In this document: piece by piece, positions 38,446 through 51,000 of the stretch
How the letters are laid out: every line of letters starts with the position of its first letter
Numbering within the stretch: position 1 is the first letter of the stretch
Program-made: the position numbers and the translations under genes
Assembly: GCA_026874595.1 (NCBI GenBank)
Contig: CM049316.1
Location: 77,347,676 to 77,411,675 of the forward strand
Direction: 5' to 3'
DNA from: Sipunculus nudus
Lineage: Eukaryota > Annelida > Sipuncula > Golfingiida > Sipunculidae
DNA: 64,000 nt
Notes under the pieces: model-generated
What the model was told of the DNA's origin: nothing
Databases searched by the model: none
The model's input: the letters and a program-made list of their open reading frames with translations, nothing else

Positions 38446-41400
38446 TTTTAGCTCAGCTGACTGAAAGTCATCTGAGCTATAGCGATCACTCTTTGTCCGT
38501 CGTCCGTCTGTCCGTCTGTCCGTCTGTCCGTCCGTTAACCAGGCACAAATCGTAACCGCTGGACCTAGAACCTTGGAACTTGGGATTCTGAGAGGTCCAT
38601 AAAAAATCTCCTTGGAAACCAGAAATTAGGTCTCTGTTACCCATATCCTTCGAGCTATGTGGCCCCAAAGTACCCCCCAGAAAAGTCAAAAATTTCATAC
38701 AAAAACTTCAATATCTCATTAACTACTTGACTGATGGTCATGATTTTTGGCATACATATTGATCATGAGATGTTACATCACTTCCTGCAGACTGGTGGCG
38801 CCACCTGTATTTTTCGATTTTTTACGAATTTTTTTCTCTGTTTTTGAGACCTTTAAAAATGTGAACATCTGTTAACAAGGCACAAATCATAAAGACTGGA
38901 CTTAGAATCTTAATTCTTGACACACTGAGAGACCTATGAAAAGTCTCCATGGAAACCAGAAATTAGGTCTCTGTTACCCATATCCTTCGAGCTATGGGGC
39001 CCAAAATTACCCCCCAGAATAGTCAAAAATTTCATACAAAAAATTTCAATATCTCATTAACTACATCACTGATGGTCATTATTTTCGACATACATTTTGA
39101 TCATGAGATGTTTCATCAGTTTGTGCAGACTGGTGGCGCCACCTGTATTTTTCAATGTTCACGAATTGTTTTCTCCATTTTTGAGACCTTTAAGGATGTA
39201 GTTATCTGTCAACAGGGTACAAATCGTAACGACTGGACCTAGAATCTTTGTTCTTCACACACAGGGAGACCCATGATAAGTCTCCATGGAAACCTGAAAT
39301 TTGGTCTCTGTTACCCATATCCTTTGAGCTATGGCACTCCAAAGTACAGCTCAGAATAATGGAAAATTTGATACAAAAGCTAAAGTATCTGAACAAATAA
39401 TGCAGAGATAACCATAATTGTTTGCATGGATATTGATCATGGAGTGTTTCATAAGTTTCTGCAGACTGGTGGCACCACCTGTATTTGTTCGTTTTTTTTT
39501 ACGAAATTTTTCTGTATTTTTGAGACCTTTAAAGATATGAACATCTGTTAACAGGGCACAAATCATAAAAACTGGACCAAGAATCTTCATTCTTGACACA
39601 CAGGGAGACCCATGAAAAGTCTCCATGGAAACTTGAAATTAGGTCTCTGTTACCCATATTCTTTAAGCTGTATGGGTCCAAAATACCCCCCCCCCCCCTC
39701 CAGAATAATGGAAAATTTGATACAAAAACTGCAGTATTTCAATAACTACAACACTGATGGTCATGATTTTCGGCATACATATTGATCATGAGCTGTTCCA
39801 TCAGTTTCTGCAGACTGGGTGTGCCACCTCTATTTTTTTTCAAATTTTTACGAATTTTTTTCTTTTTTTTTGAGACCTTTAAAGATGTGGTTATCTGTCA
39901 GCAGGGTACAAATCGCAACAACTGGACCTAGAATCTTCATTCTTGTCATGCAAGGCTGCCCATGAAAGGTGCCTGTGGAAACTTGAAATTAGGTCTCTGT
40001 TACCCATATCCTTCAAGCTATAGGACTCCGAAGTATCCCTCAGAATAATGGACAATTTGATACAAAAACTGAAGTATCTGAACAACTAATGCAGAGATCA
40101 CCATGATTTTTTGCATGGATATTGACCATTAAGTGTTTTTATTAGTTTCTGCAGACTGGTGGAGCCACCTGTATTTTTGTATCCGCCAAAACGAAGTTTT
40201 GCGGATACTATGTTTTTGACCGAGTTCCTCCGCCGCCATGGCGTTCGTTTCCAGAGAGCTCCTCGGAGACTAATGGACCGATTTTTCCCAAACTTACACC
40301 TATTATCGGGTCACATGTGAACTGGTGCCTAACCAATTTGCATTGACCTCTGACCTTTCCTCTCTATCCAGTGTCCATTTGTGGGTCTGTTTCCACTCAT
40401 AAACCCTCATATCTCGGGAACCGTTTGACCGATCAGGAAATGAAATTGATACAATTGTAGCCCTTGGATTGCTTTATAACATACACAAAAAATGGTGGCG
40501 CCACCTGTAACCATGTTTGCACAGTGTCCATCTGTTCATCTGCCTTGGGTTAAAATCACTCATATCTCTGCAGTGAATTGACTAATTCACCTGAAATTCA
40601 TCATGTGTATACATCCAGGATAGCTTTCTTGATTTTATGACAGGTGGCGCCACCTACGTTCACCCTGATGACATCCAAGCTTATATCTCGGGAACCGTTT
40701 GACCGATCAGGAAATAAAATTTATACAAATGTAGCCCTTTGATAGCTCTGTAACATACACAAAAAATGGTGGCGCCACCTGTAACAATGTTTGCACAGCG
40801 TCTGTCTGTTAGTCTGCCGTGGCCTAAAATTACTCATTTCTCTGTAGTGGTTCGACATAACTGCCTAAAATTTTGCAGGTTAATACATCGTGGACAGCTT
40901 TCTTGATTTTATGACAGGTGGCGCCACCTACATTCTAGTTAACGCTGGACACATCCAAGCTCATATCTCAGGAACCATTTGACCGATTGGGCCAAAATTG
41001 TGCATGTGTTTAGATCTCACATAGGTCTTTATCATACACAAAACTGGAGGGGTTACCTGCAACGATTTTTGCACAGTGTTTGTCTGTTTGTCTGCCATGG
41101 GCAAAAATCGCTCATATACATGTAGTGGTTTGACTTTTCTGCCTAAAATTTTGCAGGTGTATACAACTTGGACAGCTTTCTGGATTTGTGGTAGGTGGCA
41201 CAACCTACATACACATTTAGGCTGCAGACATCCATGCTAATATGCAACATACCTCACTCTATTTCCCCTTGCCACTCAATCCATGCCTCACTATCCGATT
41301 TTGGCAGATACATGTAGTCACTTGTCGGTTACCCGCATTCTAGTTTTAAAAGTTTACACATTTTTCTCTGTTTTTGAGATATATAAATACAGACTAAATC

Positions 41401-41527
41401 TTGGCCTGTTGGTTAATCTGTTTGATGCTTCAGTTGAATGGGTATATACTACCATTCTGATGATAAAATTTCCTTTTGCGAATCTCTTCCCAGTCAGCTG
41501 AGCGTCATGACCCATGGGTCACTTGTT
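38446..41527 (+). mobile_element. Family A Helentron-like element (A2)
   Basis: The head hairpin begins AGCTCAGCTGACT at 38450, followed by (GTCCGTCT)n. Modules carrying GGTGGCGCCACC follow, and the tail AGTCAGCTGAGC plus TGACCCATGGGTCA plus CTTG ends at about 41525. The 12-base head word GCTCAGCTGACT is the exact reverse complement of the tail word. It sits cleanly in the T-tract of a satellite monomer: left ATTCATTTTTT, right TTTTAAATTTAGCG, as in intact monomers such as 33660. A second kind of head (hairpin at 40179) opens a differently built 3' half. Confidence 0.75.
40179..40208 (+). repeat. Hairpin head GTATCCGCC..GCGGATAC
   Basis: GTATCCGCCAAAAC pairs with GTTTTGCGGATAC around GAA. 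The modules that follow (40370-41230) differ from the 5' half and contain paired GGTGGCGCCACCT words and 'TATCTCGGGAACCGTTTGACCG'-type sequence in two copies about 280 bp apart. It looks like the start of a sibling family captured within A2. Confidence 0.7.
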
Positions 41528-42204
41528 TTAAATTTAGCGTGAATTTTAAAGTGTTATTAATCTTTAAATACGCTAAATAACCCATCAAGTTTGGTATCAA
41601 CGGAAAGTATCTTTTACTGGTATTCACATGGTATGAATTTTTGAGTGGCACAAGTGAGCGTTTTAGAGCAGTCAAGTACGACTGTTATTATTTTTTTTTT
41701 AGTTTAGCGTGAATTTTAAATTATTATACATCTTTAAATATGCTAAACAACCCATCAAGTTTGGTATCAACGGAAAGAACTTTTCACTGGTAGTCACATG
41801 GTATAAAAATCAGAGTGGCACAAGTGAGTGTTTTAGAGCAGTCAAATACGACTATTATTCATTTTTTTTTTAATTTCGCGTGAATTTTAAAGTATTATAC
41901 ATCTTTAAATACGCTAAAGAACCCATCCAGTTTGGTATCAACGGAAAGATCGTTTCACAGGTAGTCACATAGTATGAATATTAGAGTGGCACAAGTGAGC
42001 GTTTTAGAGCAGTCAAATACGACTATTATTCATTTTTTAATTTCCCGTGGACTTAAAAGTGTTATATATATTTAAATACGCTAAACAACCCATCAAGTTT
42101 GGTATCAACGGAAAGTACTTTGCACTGGTAGTCCCATGGTATAAAAATCAGAGTGGCACAAGTGAGCGTTTTAGAGCAGCCTGATACGACTATTATTCAT
42201 TTTT
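41528..42204 (+). repeat. 168-bp satellite, left arm block 2
   Basis: About four monomers in forward orientation between two family A insertions. The last ones carry TTTCCCGTGG in place of TTTAGCGTGA and ATAAAAATCAGAGTGG in place of ATGAATTTTAGAGTGG, so they are more diverged than block 1. Confidence 0.9.
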
Positions 42205-44816
42205 AGCTCAGCTGACTATAAGTCATCTGAGCTATAGTCGTGGTCCATTGTCCGTCGTCCGTCCGTCTGTCCGTCCGTCCGTCCGTCCGTAGATGTGGCA
42301 CGTTTTGAAACCGTAAGACCTAGGAATCCAAAATTCAGCATAATGTTAGATGTCCCCAAGATCTCCTACCAAGCCAAAAACTGGGTCTTTGCGACTTCAT
42401 TCCTTTGAGAAATTAAGGAAAAACCTCAATTTTTTATTTAAAACCTATTTTCACACTTTAGGACTGCCTAATATCAAAACCACTCATCTGTTTTTCCTCA
42501 TATTTCCTATAAATAATCCTCTATATAATTCCTATGTACATGCCAGAAATTAGGTCTGTATTATTTAATTTAAAAAAGTTATGGGCCCAAACATAATGCA
42601 TTTTTTAAATAATCAGGAAAGAAATTTTATCACTTAACACAAAACTTGTTAAAGCTAAGCACTTTTTTTCCAGTAATATTACTTTTATTAATCAAAATTA
42701 AATTGTATACCCAAAATTAGATCAAAATCTTTTAAATTTTTAAAAATATTAGCAAAAATAAAAAATTGGTACCTTAAATTTTGCCCAACTTTGACCATGG
42801 CACGTTTTTTTTCTGTAACTGCTGTGGATTTAATTTTCACAGCATGTTTTTGTTAGCATTTCAACTGTTAACACCAAAAATTTGAAACCAGTTGATCAAA
42901 AACTGTATATTTTATTCAAGTTTTCAAGCACCATGTCACATATTGCTAGTGTTATGCAGTTTGCTAGAGCTCAGCTCCCGAGCTTCAGCTCTAAGTTCCT
43001 TAAATTAGGCATACAGTTAGATTTCTCCAAAATCCCCTACCATGCCAAGAATTTGGTCACTAGGACTTAATTCCTTCGAGATATCAATGAAAAACTTAAT
43101 TTTTCCATTAAAAACCCAATGTTACACTTTAAGACTGCCTAATATCAAAACCACTGATCTGACTTTGATCATATATAATATACATATTTTTCTATACATT
43201 CACTATGCACATGCCAGAAATGATGTCAGTATTGTGTATTTTTTTTAAGTTATGGGCCCAAACATAATGCACTTTGTAAAAAATCAAGAAATATATTTAC
43301 TCCCTTAACAAGGGCATTGCTGAAGCTAGAGATCTTTTTTGTCAGGGATGTAACATTATTTAATCAAGATTCAATTGAATACCCAAAATTAGTTCTGAAT
43401 TTTTCAAATTTTATAAGTTATTAGTATAAATATAAAATTAGTACCTTAAATTTTGCCCAACTGTGACCATGGCACATTTGTTTCCCGTGAGCACTGTTGA
43501 TATAATTTCATTTCATGCACACATAAGGATTTCAGCTTTTTAGTTTAGAAAGCTGAAAGAAATTTGCCAAATATTGTAGCTTTTATTAATGTTTTTTATG
43601 AGACCCTGTCAGACTTTGGCTCTCTCCAGCCCCTCTTGAGTCACCTGTAGGTTGACCTTGTTGACCTTTCATCAAATTATGCACGCTTGAGGGGAGAATC
43701 CAGGCAGCTGATGGCCAGCCACAGTTGATCCAGGTGTTCAGCCCAACTCATCTAGTAGTTTTAACCAACAACATAACAATAAACAATAAATTAATAAATT
43801 TTTATTGGTTTTTAATAACAAATTAAAGAAAAATAGAAAAGGAATTTGTTAGTTTATAATAACAGGAAATTAACTTGCAGTTACTGATGATATAAGAATC
43901 TTGTATTGATGGGTAGAATGTCACATATTCCAAATAACACCATGCAGTCACCTATGGCATTTTTCAGTTCATTTTTAATGATAAAGAAGTAAATCATATT
44001 ATTCATTACTAATCATTAAGGATTATATGAAGGAAATTAATGATAGACAAAGATGCAGTTGATAATATTAATCTAGATTCCTACTGTGTCTAGTGTGTAC
44101 ATTGATGTGAAATTAGTCCAAAATGAATTTTTTACAGTTATTTTTTAATATAAATAAAAGCCATAAAACCAGGTACTTATGATCATTATTTAAATGTGTG
44201 AATTTTGTATATTCTGGATTATCAACATCATTGTTTGGTGAAAACTGAATAAATACCAGACATGGTGCGAATACTTTGTAATTGTATTTAAATACGAATA
44301 TGATTATGTACTCCATTATAAAATTTCTTGCATAAAGAATGGGAACTAGGTAAAAATGAAAGTATATGAATACTCGTGCAAATACTTTCAAAATGTATTC
44401 ATGAATGCATTCATGAATATATTCTTTAATATTATTTTAATAATCATATCAATTATATTTCATTTTAAAAAATCATATGATTCTCTTATTATTTTTAATA
44501 AAAATTATATTTGGGACAATATTTGTAATTTTTTTAATAAATAGTTAAACTCTTATATTATATGTTCTGCTTATAAGTTATATGGCCAAGTCAAAATCTG
44601 TGTGACAGTAGTACTCCATTTGTTAATAAAATAAATGAAATCAATCCTCTTCCCTGTCTCCAAAGGTACTATCAAAATCATACATAAGCTAAACAACAAC
44701 AACTCATAATACAGCTTATATTTATTACCACACAAAACCAGCATGTGCCTCATTTCTAAATAATATTTTTTTATCATATATAACAGCTGAGCGTCGTGAC
44801 CCATAGGTCCCTTGTT
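42205..44816 (+). mobile_element. Family A Helentron-like element (A3)
   Basis: The head is AGCTCAGCTGACTATAAGTC with (CCGT)n. The tail is CAGCTGAGCGTCGTGACCC, then CCTTG, ending near 44815. Its body is a different module of about 670 bp, present twice (about 42300-42960 and 42970-43600), with ATTAGTCTGTATT-like and TATGGGCCCAAACATAATGCA words. It is inserted in the satellite at ATTCATTTTT / TTTTTTAATTTCCCG, the same monomer position as A2. No coding capacity is seen. Confidence 0.7.
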
Positions 44817-45303
44817 TTTTAATTTCCCGTGGATTTTAAAGAGTTATATATTTAAAAACGCTTAACAACCCATCAAGTTTGGTATCAACAGAAAGTACTT
44901 TGCAATGGTAGTCCCATGGTATATAAATTAGAGTGGCACAAGTGAGCGTTTTAGAGCAGGCGGATACGACTAATATTCAATTTTTTTTTTCAATTTCGCG
45001 TTGCTTTTAAAGTGTTATATATATTTAAATACGCTTAGCAACTCATCAAGTTTGGTACCAACGGAAAGTACTTTTCACTGGTAGTCACATGGTATAAACA
45101 TTAGAGTGGCATAAGTGAGCGTTTTAGAGCAGTCAGATACGACTATTATTCATTTTTTTAATTTCTCTTGGATTTTAAAGTGTTATATATTTTAAAATAC
45201 GCTAAACAACCCATCAAGTTTTAGAGCAGTCAAATACGACTATTATTCATTTTTTAATTTCCCGTGGATTTAAAAGTGTTATATATATTTAAATACGCTA
45301 AAC
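44817..45303 (+). repeat. 168-bp satellite, left arm block 3
   Basis: About three diverged monomers of the TTTCCCGTGG/TTTCTCTTGG type. One is shortened: at about 45217 CATCAAGTTT is joined straight to TAGAGCAG. Block 3 ends at the inversion point. Confidence 0.88.
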
Positions 45304-45310
45304 GCTCACT
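45295..45310. other. Inversion junction of satellite arms
   Basis: Forward sequence ACGCTAAA joins reverse-unit sequence CGCTCACTTGTG at a short shared TAAAC/AAACG stretch. The two arms therefore meet in different monomer phases with microhomology and no spacer. Confidence 0.8.
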
Positions 45311-48300
45311 TGTGCCACTCTAATATTCATACTATGTGACTACCTGTGAAACGATCTTTACGTTGATACCAAACTTGATGGGTTGTTTAGCGTATTTTAA
45401 AATATATAACACTTTAAAATCCAAGAGAAATTAAAAAAATGAATAATAGTCGTATCTGACTGCTCTAAAACGCTCACTTGTGCCACTCTAATTTTTATAC
45501 CATGTGACTACCAGTGAAAAGTACTTTCCGTTGATACCAAACTTGATGGGTTGTTTAGCGTATTTTACAATATATAACACTTTAATATCGAAGAGAAATT
45601 AAAAAAATGAATAATAGTCGTATCTGACTGCTCTAAAACGCTCACTTGTGCCACTCTAATTTTTATACCATGTGACTACCAGTGAAAAGTACTTTCCGTT
45701 GGTACCAAACTTGATGAGTTGCTAAGCGTATTTAAATATATATAACACTTTAAAATCAACGCGAAATTGAAAAAAAAATTGAATATTAGTCGTATCCGCC
45801 TGCTCTAAAACGCTCACTTGTGCCACTCTAATTTATATACCATGGGACTACCATTGCAAAGTACTTTCCGTTGATACCAAACTTGATGGGTTGTTAAGCG
45901 CTTTTTAAATATATATAACACTTTATAATCCAAGAGAAATTAAAAAAATGAATAATAGTCGTATCTGACTGCTCTAAAACGCTCACTTGTGCCACTCTAA
46001 TTTTTATACCATGTGACTACCAGTGCAAAGTAATTTCCGTTGATACCAAACGTGATGGGTTGTTTAGCGTATTTAAAGATTAATAGCACTTTAAAATTCA
46101 CGCTAAATTAAAAAAAATGAATAATAGTCGTATCTGACTGCTCTAAAACGCACACTTGTGCCACTCTAAAATTCATACCATGTGAATACCAGTAAAAAAA
46201 AGTCCTTTCCGATGATACCAAACTTGATGGGTTGTTTAGCGTATTTAAAGATGTATAATTCTTTAAAATTCACGCTAAATTAAAAAATTTGAATAAAAGT
46301 CGTACTTGACTGCTCTAAAACGCTCACTTGTGCCACTCTAAAATTCATACCATAAGACTACCAGTGAAAAGTTCTTTCCGTTGATACCAAACTTGATGGG
46401 TTGTTTAGCGTAATTAAAATTTTATAACACTTTAAAATTCACGCTAAATTAAAATAAAATTGAATAATAGTCGTATTTGACTGCTCTAAAACGCTCACTT
46501 GTGCCACTCTAAAATTCATACCATGTGACTACCAGTAAAAATTTCTTTCCGTTTATGCCAAACGTGATGGGTTGTTTAGCGTATTTAAAGATTAACAACA
46601 CTTTAAAATTCACGCTAAATTTAAAAAAAATGAATAATAGTCGTACTTGACTGCTCTAAAACGCTCAATTGTGCCACTCTAATTTATATACCATGGGACT
46701 ACCAGTAAAAAGTATTTAAAGATGTATAATACTCTAAAATTCATGCTAAATTAAAAAAAATTGAATAAAAGTCGCGTCTTGACTGCTCTAAAACGCTCAC
46801 TTGTGCCACTCTAATTTTTATACCATGTGACTACCAGTGCATAGATACCAAACTTGATGGGTTGTTAAGCGTATTTAAATATATATAACACTTTAAAATC
46901 CACGGGAAATTTAAAAAATTGAATATTAGTCGTATCTGCCTGCTCTAAAACGCTCACTTGTGCCACTCAAATTTATATACCATTGGACTACCAGTGCAAA
47001 GTACTTTCCGTTGATACCAAACTTGATGGGTTGTTTAGCGTATTTAAAGATATATAACACTTTAAAATCCACGGGAAATTAAAAAAATGAATAATAGTTG
47101 TATCCGGCTGCTCTAAAACGCTCACTTGTGCCACTCTAATTTTTATAGAATGTGACAACCAGTGCAAAGTACTTTCCGTTGATACCAAACGTGATGGGTT
47201 GTTTAGCGTATTTAAAGATTAATAGCACTTTAAAATTCACGCTAAATTAAAAAAAATGAATAATAGTCGTATCTGACTGCTCTAAAACGCACACTTGTGC
47301 CACTCTAAAATTCATACCATGTGAATACCAGTAAAAAAAAGTCCTTTCCGATGATACCAAACTTGATGGGTTGTTTAGCGTATTTAAAGATGTATAATTC
47401 TTTAAAATTCACGCTAAATTAAAAAAAATGAATAAAAGTCGTACTTGACTGCTCTAAAATGCTCACTTGTGCCACTCTAAAATTCATACCATAAGACTAC
47501 CAGTGAAAAGTTCTTTCCGTTGATACCAAACTTGATGGGTCGTTTAGCGTAATTAAAATTTTATAACACTTTAAAATTCACGCTAAATTAAAATAAAATT
47601 GAATAATAGTCGTATTTGACTGCTCTAAAAAGCTCACTTGTGCCACTCTAAAATTCATACCATGTGACTACCAGTAAAAAGTTCTTTCCGTTTATGCCAA
47701 ACGTGATGGGTTGTGTAGCGTATTTAAAGATTAATAACACTTTAAAATTCACGCTAAATTTAAAAAAAATGAATAATAGTCGTATCTGACTGCTCTAAAA
47801 CGCACACTTGTGCCACTCTAAAATTCATACCATGTGAATACCAGTGAAAAGTCCTTTCCGTTGATACCAAACTTGATGGGTTGTTTAGCGTATTTAAAGA
47901 TGTATAATACTTTAAAATTCACGCTAAATTAAAAGATTTGAATAAAAGTCGTACTTGACTGCTCTAAAACGCTCACTTGTGCCACTCTAAAATTCATACC
48001 ATGTGAATACCAGTAAAAAGTCCTTTCCGTTGATACCAAACTTGATGGGTTGTTTAGCGTATTTAAAGATGTATAATACTTTAAAATTCACGCTAAATTA
48101 AAAAAAAAAATTAATAACAGTCGTACTTGACTGCTCTAAAACGCTCACTTGTGCCACTCTAAAATTCATACCATGTGAATACCAGTAAAAGGTACTTTCC
48201 GTTGATACCAAACTTGATGGGTTGTTTAGCGTAATTAAAATTTTATATCACTTTAAAATTCACGCTAAATTAAAATAAAATTAAATAAAAGTCGTATTTG

Positions 48301-48585
48301 ACTGCTCTAAAACGCTCACTTGTGCCACTCTAAATTTCATACCATGTGACTACCAGTAAAAAGTACTTTCCGTTGATATCATACTTAATGGGTTGTTTAG
48401 CGTAATTAAAATTTTATAACACTTTAAAATTCACGCTAAATTAAAATAAAATTGAATAAAAGTCGTATTTGACTTCTCTAAAACGCTCACTTGTGCCACT
48501 CTAAAATTCATACCATGTGACTACCTGTGAAAAGTACTTTCCGTTGATACCAAACTTGATGGGTTGTTTAGCGTATTTAAAATTT
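45304..48585 (-). repeat. 168-bp satellite, inverted right arm
   Basis: About 20 monomers in reverse orientation (GCTCACTTGTGCCACTC, TTGATACCAAACTTGATGGG, TTTAGCGTATTTAAA). Units near the centre are the CCACGGGAAATT/CCAAGAGAAATT variant and outer units are the TTCACGCTAAATT variant, mirroring the left arm. A block of about 1.1 kb (46014-46620) recurs with few changes at 47160-47760. The short frame at 46988-47188 is monomer read-through. Confidence 0.93.
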
Positions 48586-48875
48586 TATAACATTTTTTAT
48601 ATCAAGCAGATTTAAAAAAAAAAGAATAATAGTAGCATTATTAGTATTATTAATAGTGAAATTTGTCTATTAGAAAGCGTGTATTGGCACCGTTTGATAT
48701 ACATGATCTTGACGAAGCCTTGAGGGCAGCGATGATCAGCGAAATACACTGCAAAGCTGTGAACAGAAGGTTGGTCAGGGAAATATGTTTCCGGCTAAAG
48801 CGGAGGAAGAGCAGGCATTCACGGAGCATTTTCACGAAAAATGGACCTCGGACGTCCGTCGAACTTCACAGTCGT
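48585..48875 (-). repeat. Right terminal inverted repeat, unique part
   Basis: Reverse complement of 29618-29925, from TTTATATCAAGCAGATTT out to CTTCACAGTCGT. A plus-strand frame starting at 48663 runs through it, but the left copy has a one-base length change (CTAAAAGC versus CTAAAGC near the CGGAGG) and an early stop in the equivalent frames, so coding function is doubtful. Confidence 0.9.
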
Positions 48876-48894
48876 TACAAGTACCTGCTCGCCT
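48876..48894. repeat. 19-bp direct repeat, right flank of giant element
   Basis: TACAAGTACCTGCTCGCCT, identical to 29599-29617. Confidence 0.85.
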
Positions 48895-50740
48895 CCGGTC
48901 GCCACCGGTCCGGACTGTGTGATAGATCTATACCATATATCCTCGAAATTAATGTTCAGGTGAGGACATCTATATATATTTTATATATGACCACTGAAAA
49001 ACATTACTGTTCTATTCTCAGCACTTTTTTTGGCACCAAGAAAATGAACATAATATAGTACACAGGCCTATTCTATAGCAATATACAGGACTAATGGGTA
49101 CGGACTAAAACCTGGATGCCACATTTCACATGGCACATGCCAAAGTGCATGGACTAAAACTCGGATGTTGGAAGCCGGATGCCAATATTCAGGGGCGTGT
49201 TTCAAATTAGAGGGGGCACAAAAGCGTGCGCCCACCTAAAATCTGTTAAAAAAATTTTTAAGGAGCACCCAATTTCGTTAATTGTCAGGACGTGTCTAAG
49301 CCTTTTGCAAAATAATCTCAGAAAGTTGGATATAATTTAAGTCCCAGGCCCTAATTAAAACTGTTCACAGGTGCTTGAATTGCTGTTAGTGTTAAATTTG
49401 TTAAATTTGGTCATGTCCTTATAACTATTACTTATATTTCATTTTCCTGGCATTTTTCTCACTATATGATCCATATCTCTGCATTATTTACTTAATATTT
49501 GAGATAGGCTGGCATGAATTAAGGCCCTGTTGTTAGACCCAACAGCCATGGCACATCGGTTTCAGGCTACAATTGAAGTACATGCAAGTTTGGCTGAACC
49601 ATTGTTCAGGGAAAATGACAGATAAGTAATAGTTATATGGAAATGAACCAGAAATGGAACAAATTTAACCGAAATCTATTTAAACTAATAGCAATTCAGG
49701 CGCCTGCGAACAGTTTCAATTTAGTAGGCCTAACAGTATAGGATGACACCCTATAGCTGTGATGGACCAAACAAAATTCTCATTGGAAGCTGCTGCTCAT
49801 GCATAGGTCATGTCATGTTATGCATGGGGCACGACAGTCCTATAAAGGGCGAAAGAAATGTGCATCCCAGCCATTTGTCATTTGAGAAGCATGTATACAG
49901 ATCTTGAGTTTTTAATTGAAATTGAGGGGCGAAATTAAAGGACCTGTACCAGCCAGGAATTTTCCATAGGGCCCAATAAAATGTTTGAAAATGTAGGTCT
50001 CACTTGATTTTATTTTAGCCTAGGAATTTTCAATAAGACACAAGAAAAAGCTCGAAAATGATTAAGTAACATGTTTTACGAAATGTAAATATAGAGTTTC
50101 TAATAGTGAGTGATCCAAAGGAAGACCTTAAAGCATTAAATACAATAAAAATCAACCAATAAAACTTCTAGACTCGATATAATGCCCAATAAATTCAAAG
50201 ATTTTTTTTGTATGATACAGACTAATATTGGTAATATTTTTCATAACACCAGCCCTATTGATAGAAGTCGGAACCTCCTCCACCCAAAGCCTTCCATTTT
50301 CGGTCTGTTTCAACAATTCAACAATTTTATCACAATTATTAAAAATAAGCCCTCGTATCTCTCACGAGGTAAGTCATTCTGAGTATGTCTGGTATTCTTC
50401 TAAAAATAGCCGCTCCTTTCATTTCACAAAGTTTTACGTATCTGTTTAATTGTTCTCTTCAAAGCAGGGTTGGGCGGGTAATACCAAGGCTGGTAAACCC
50501 GAGCGGGCAATAAGCCTTACAACCCACATGCGGGTTTTAATGGCCAATATGATTTTTGATTTTCTTGAAGCATTCTTTTTAATCTCAGAATTGATGCATA
50601 AAATGCATATAATCAAATAAAAAGGAAACTCTACAGTGATTGTCCATGAAATAAGTTTAATACCAATAGATGAGCATCATTACAGATATTAATGAAGAAG
50701 CACACAAGCAAGAAATTGTGTCATGCACCAATGCTGTTAT
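48895..50740. other. No gene seen
   Basis: Mixed AT-rich sequence. CGGACTAAAACCTGGATG at 49098 is echoed by GGACTAAAACTCGGATG at 49152, a short direct repeat. Overlapping frames near 50182-50449 have no recognisable domain. Confidence 0.45.
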
Positions 50741-50759
50741 GATAAATCATGCATTATGT

Positions 50760-51000
50760 TCAAACTGTTTGATACAAACTGCTACCAGTCCAGTTCAGAA
50801 TGTCCACAAACGGAACGATAACAGGTCACAAGCTTTGCAGCATGTTGTACTCCAAGTTGATTGCGAATCTTGTTTTGTATGTAGCCAAAGTTGGAGAAAA
50901 AACGTTCTGCAGCAGCATACTGCTGGCATACAGAGAAGATTGGATGCGTATGACACAAGCACTGAGGTGTCACTGTGGCTTCACCTGTATGGTATCATAT
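50760..51000 (-). pseudogene. hAT transposase C-terminal remnant
   Basis: The minus-strand frame 50973-50782, readable a little further upstream, contains AAAERFFSNFGYIQNKIRNQ followed by LGVQHAAKLVTC. This matches the shape of the hAT dimerisation domain (SSAAxERxFS..G.I..K.RNRL......LV) found in hAT transposases and ZBED-like proteins. Only this C-terminal piece is seen. The DDE catalytic part and BED finger are absent, and the frame ends shortly after. The longer plus-strand frame at 50670-51089 is antisense to it and is not supported. Confidence 0.65.

Larger units (their letters stand above)
29618..48875. mobile_element. Foldback-like 19.26-kb element with satellite arms
   Basis: The outer ends are inverted repeats: ACGACTGTGAAGTTCGACGG at the left and its reverse complement at the right, with homology of about 300 bp. 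Inward of these, both arms are tandem arrays of one 168-bp satellite, forward in the left arm (29926-45303) and inverted in the right arm (45304-48585). The whole is flanked by an exact 19-bp direct repeat. Without the two nested family A copies it would be about 13.6 kb. No transposase was found, so it would need a partner in trans. Foldback elements with tandem repeats inside long TIRs are known (Drosophila FB/Galileo), but they make shorter duplications. This element cannot be assigned to a class from sequence alone. Confidence 0.8.

Noticed and set aside
48663-49058. 131-codon frame across the right end of the giant element
   Set aside because: The left copy of the same sequence has a frame-changing base and a stop, and the frame crosses the element boundary and the 19-bp repeat.
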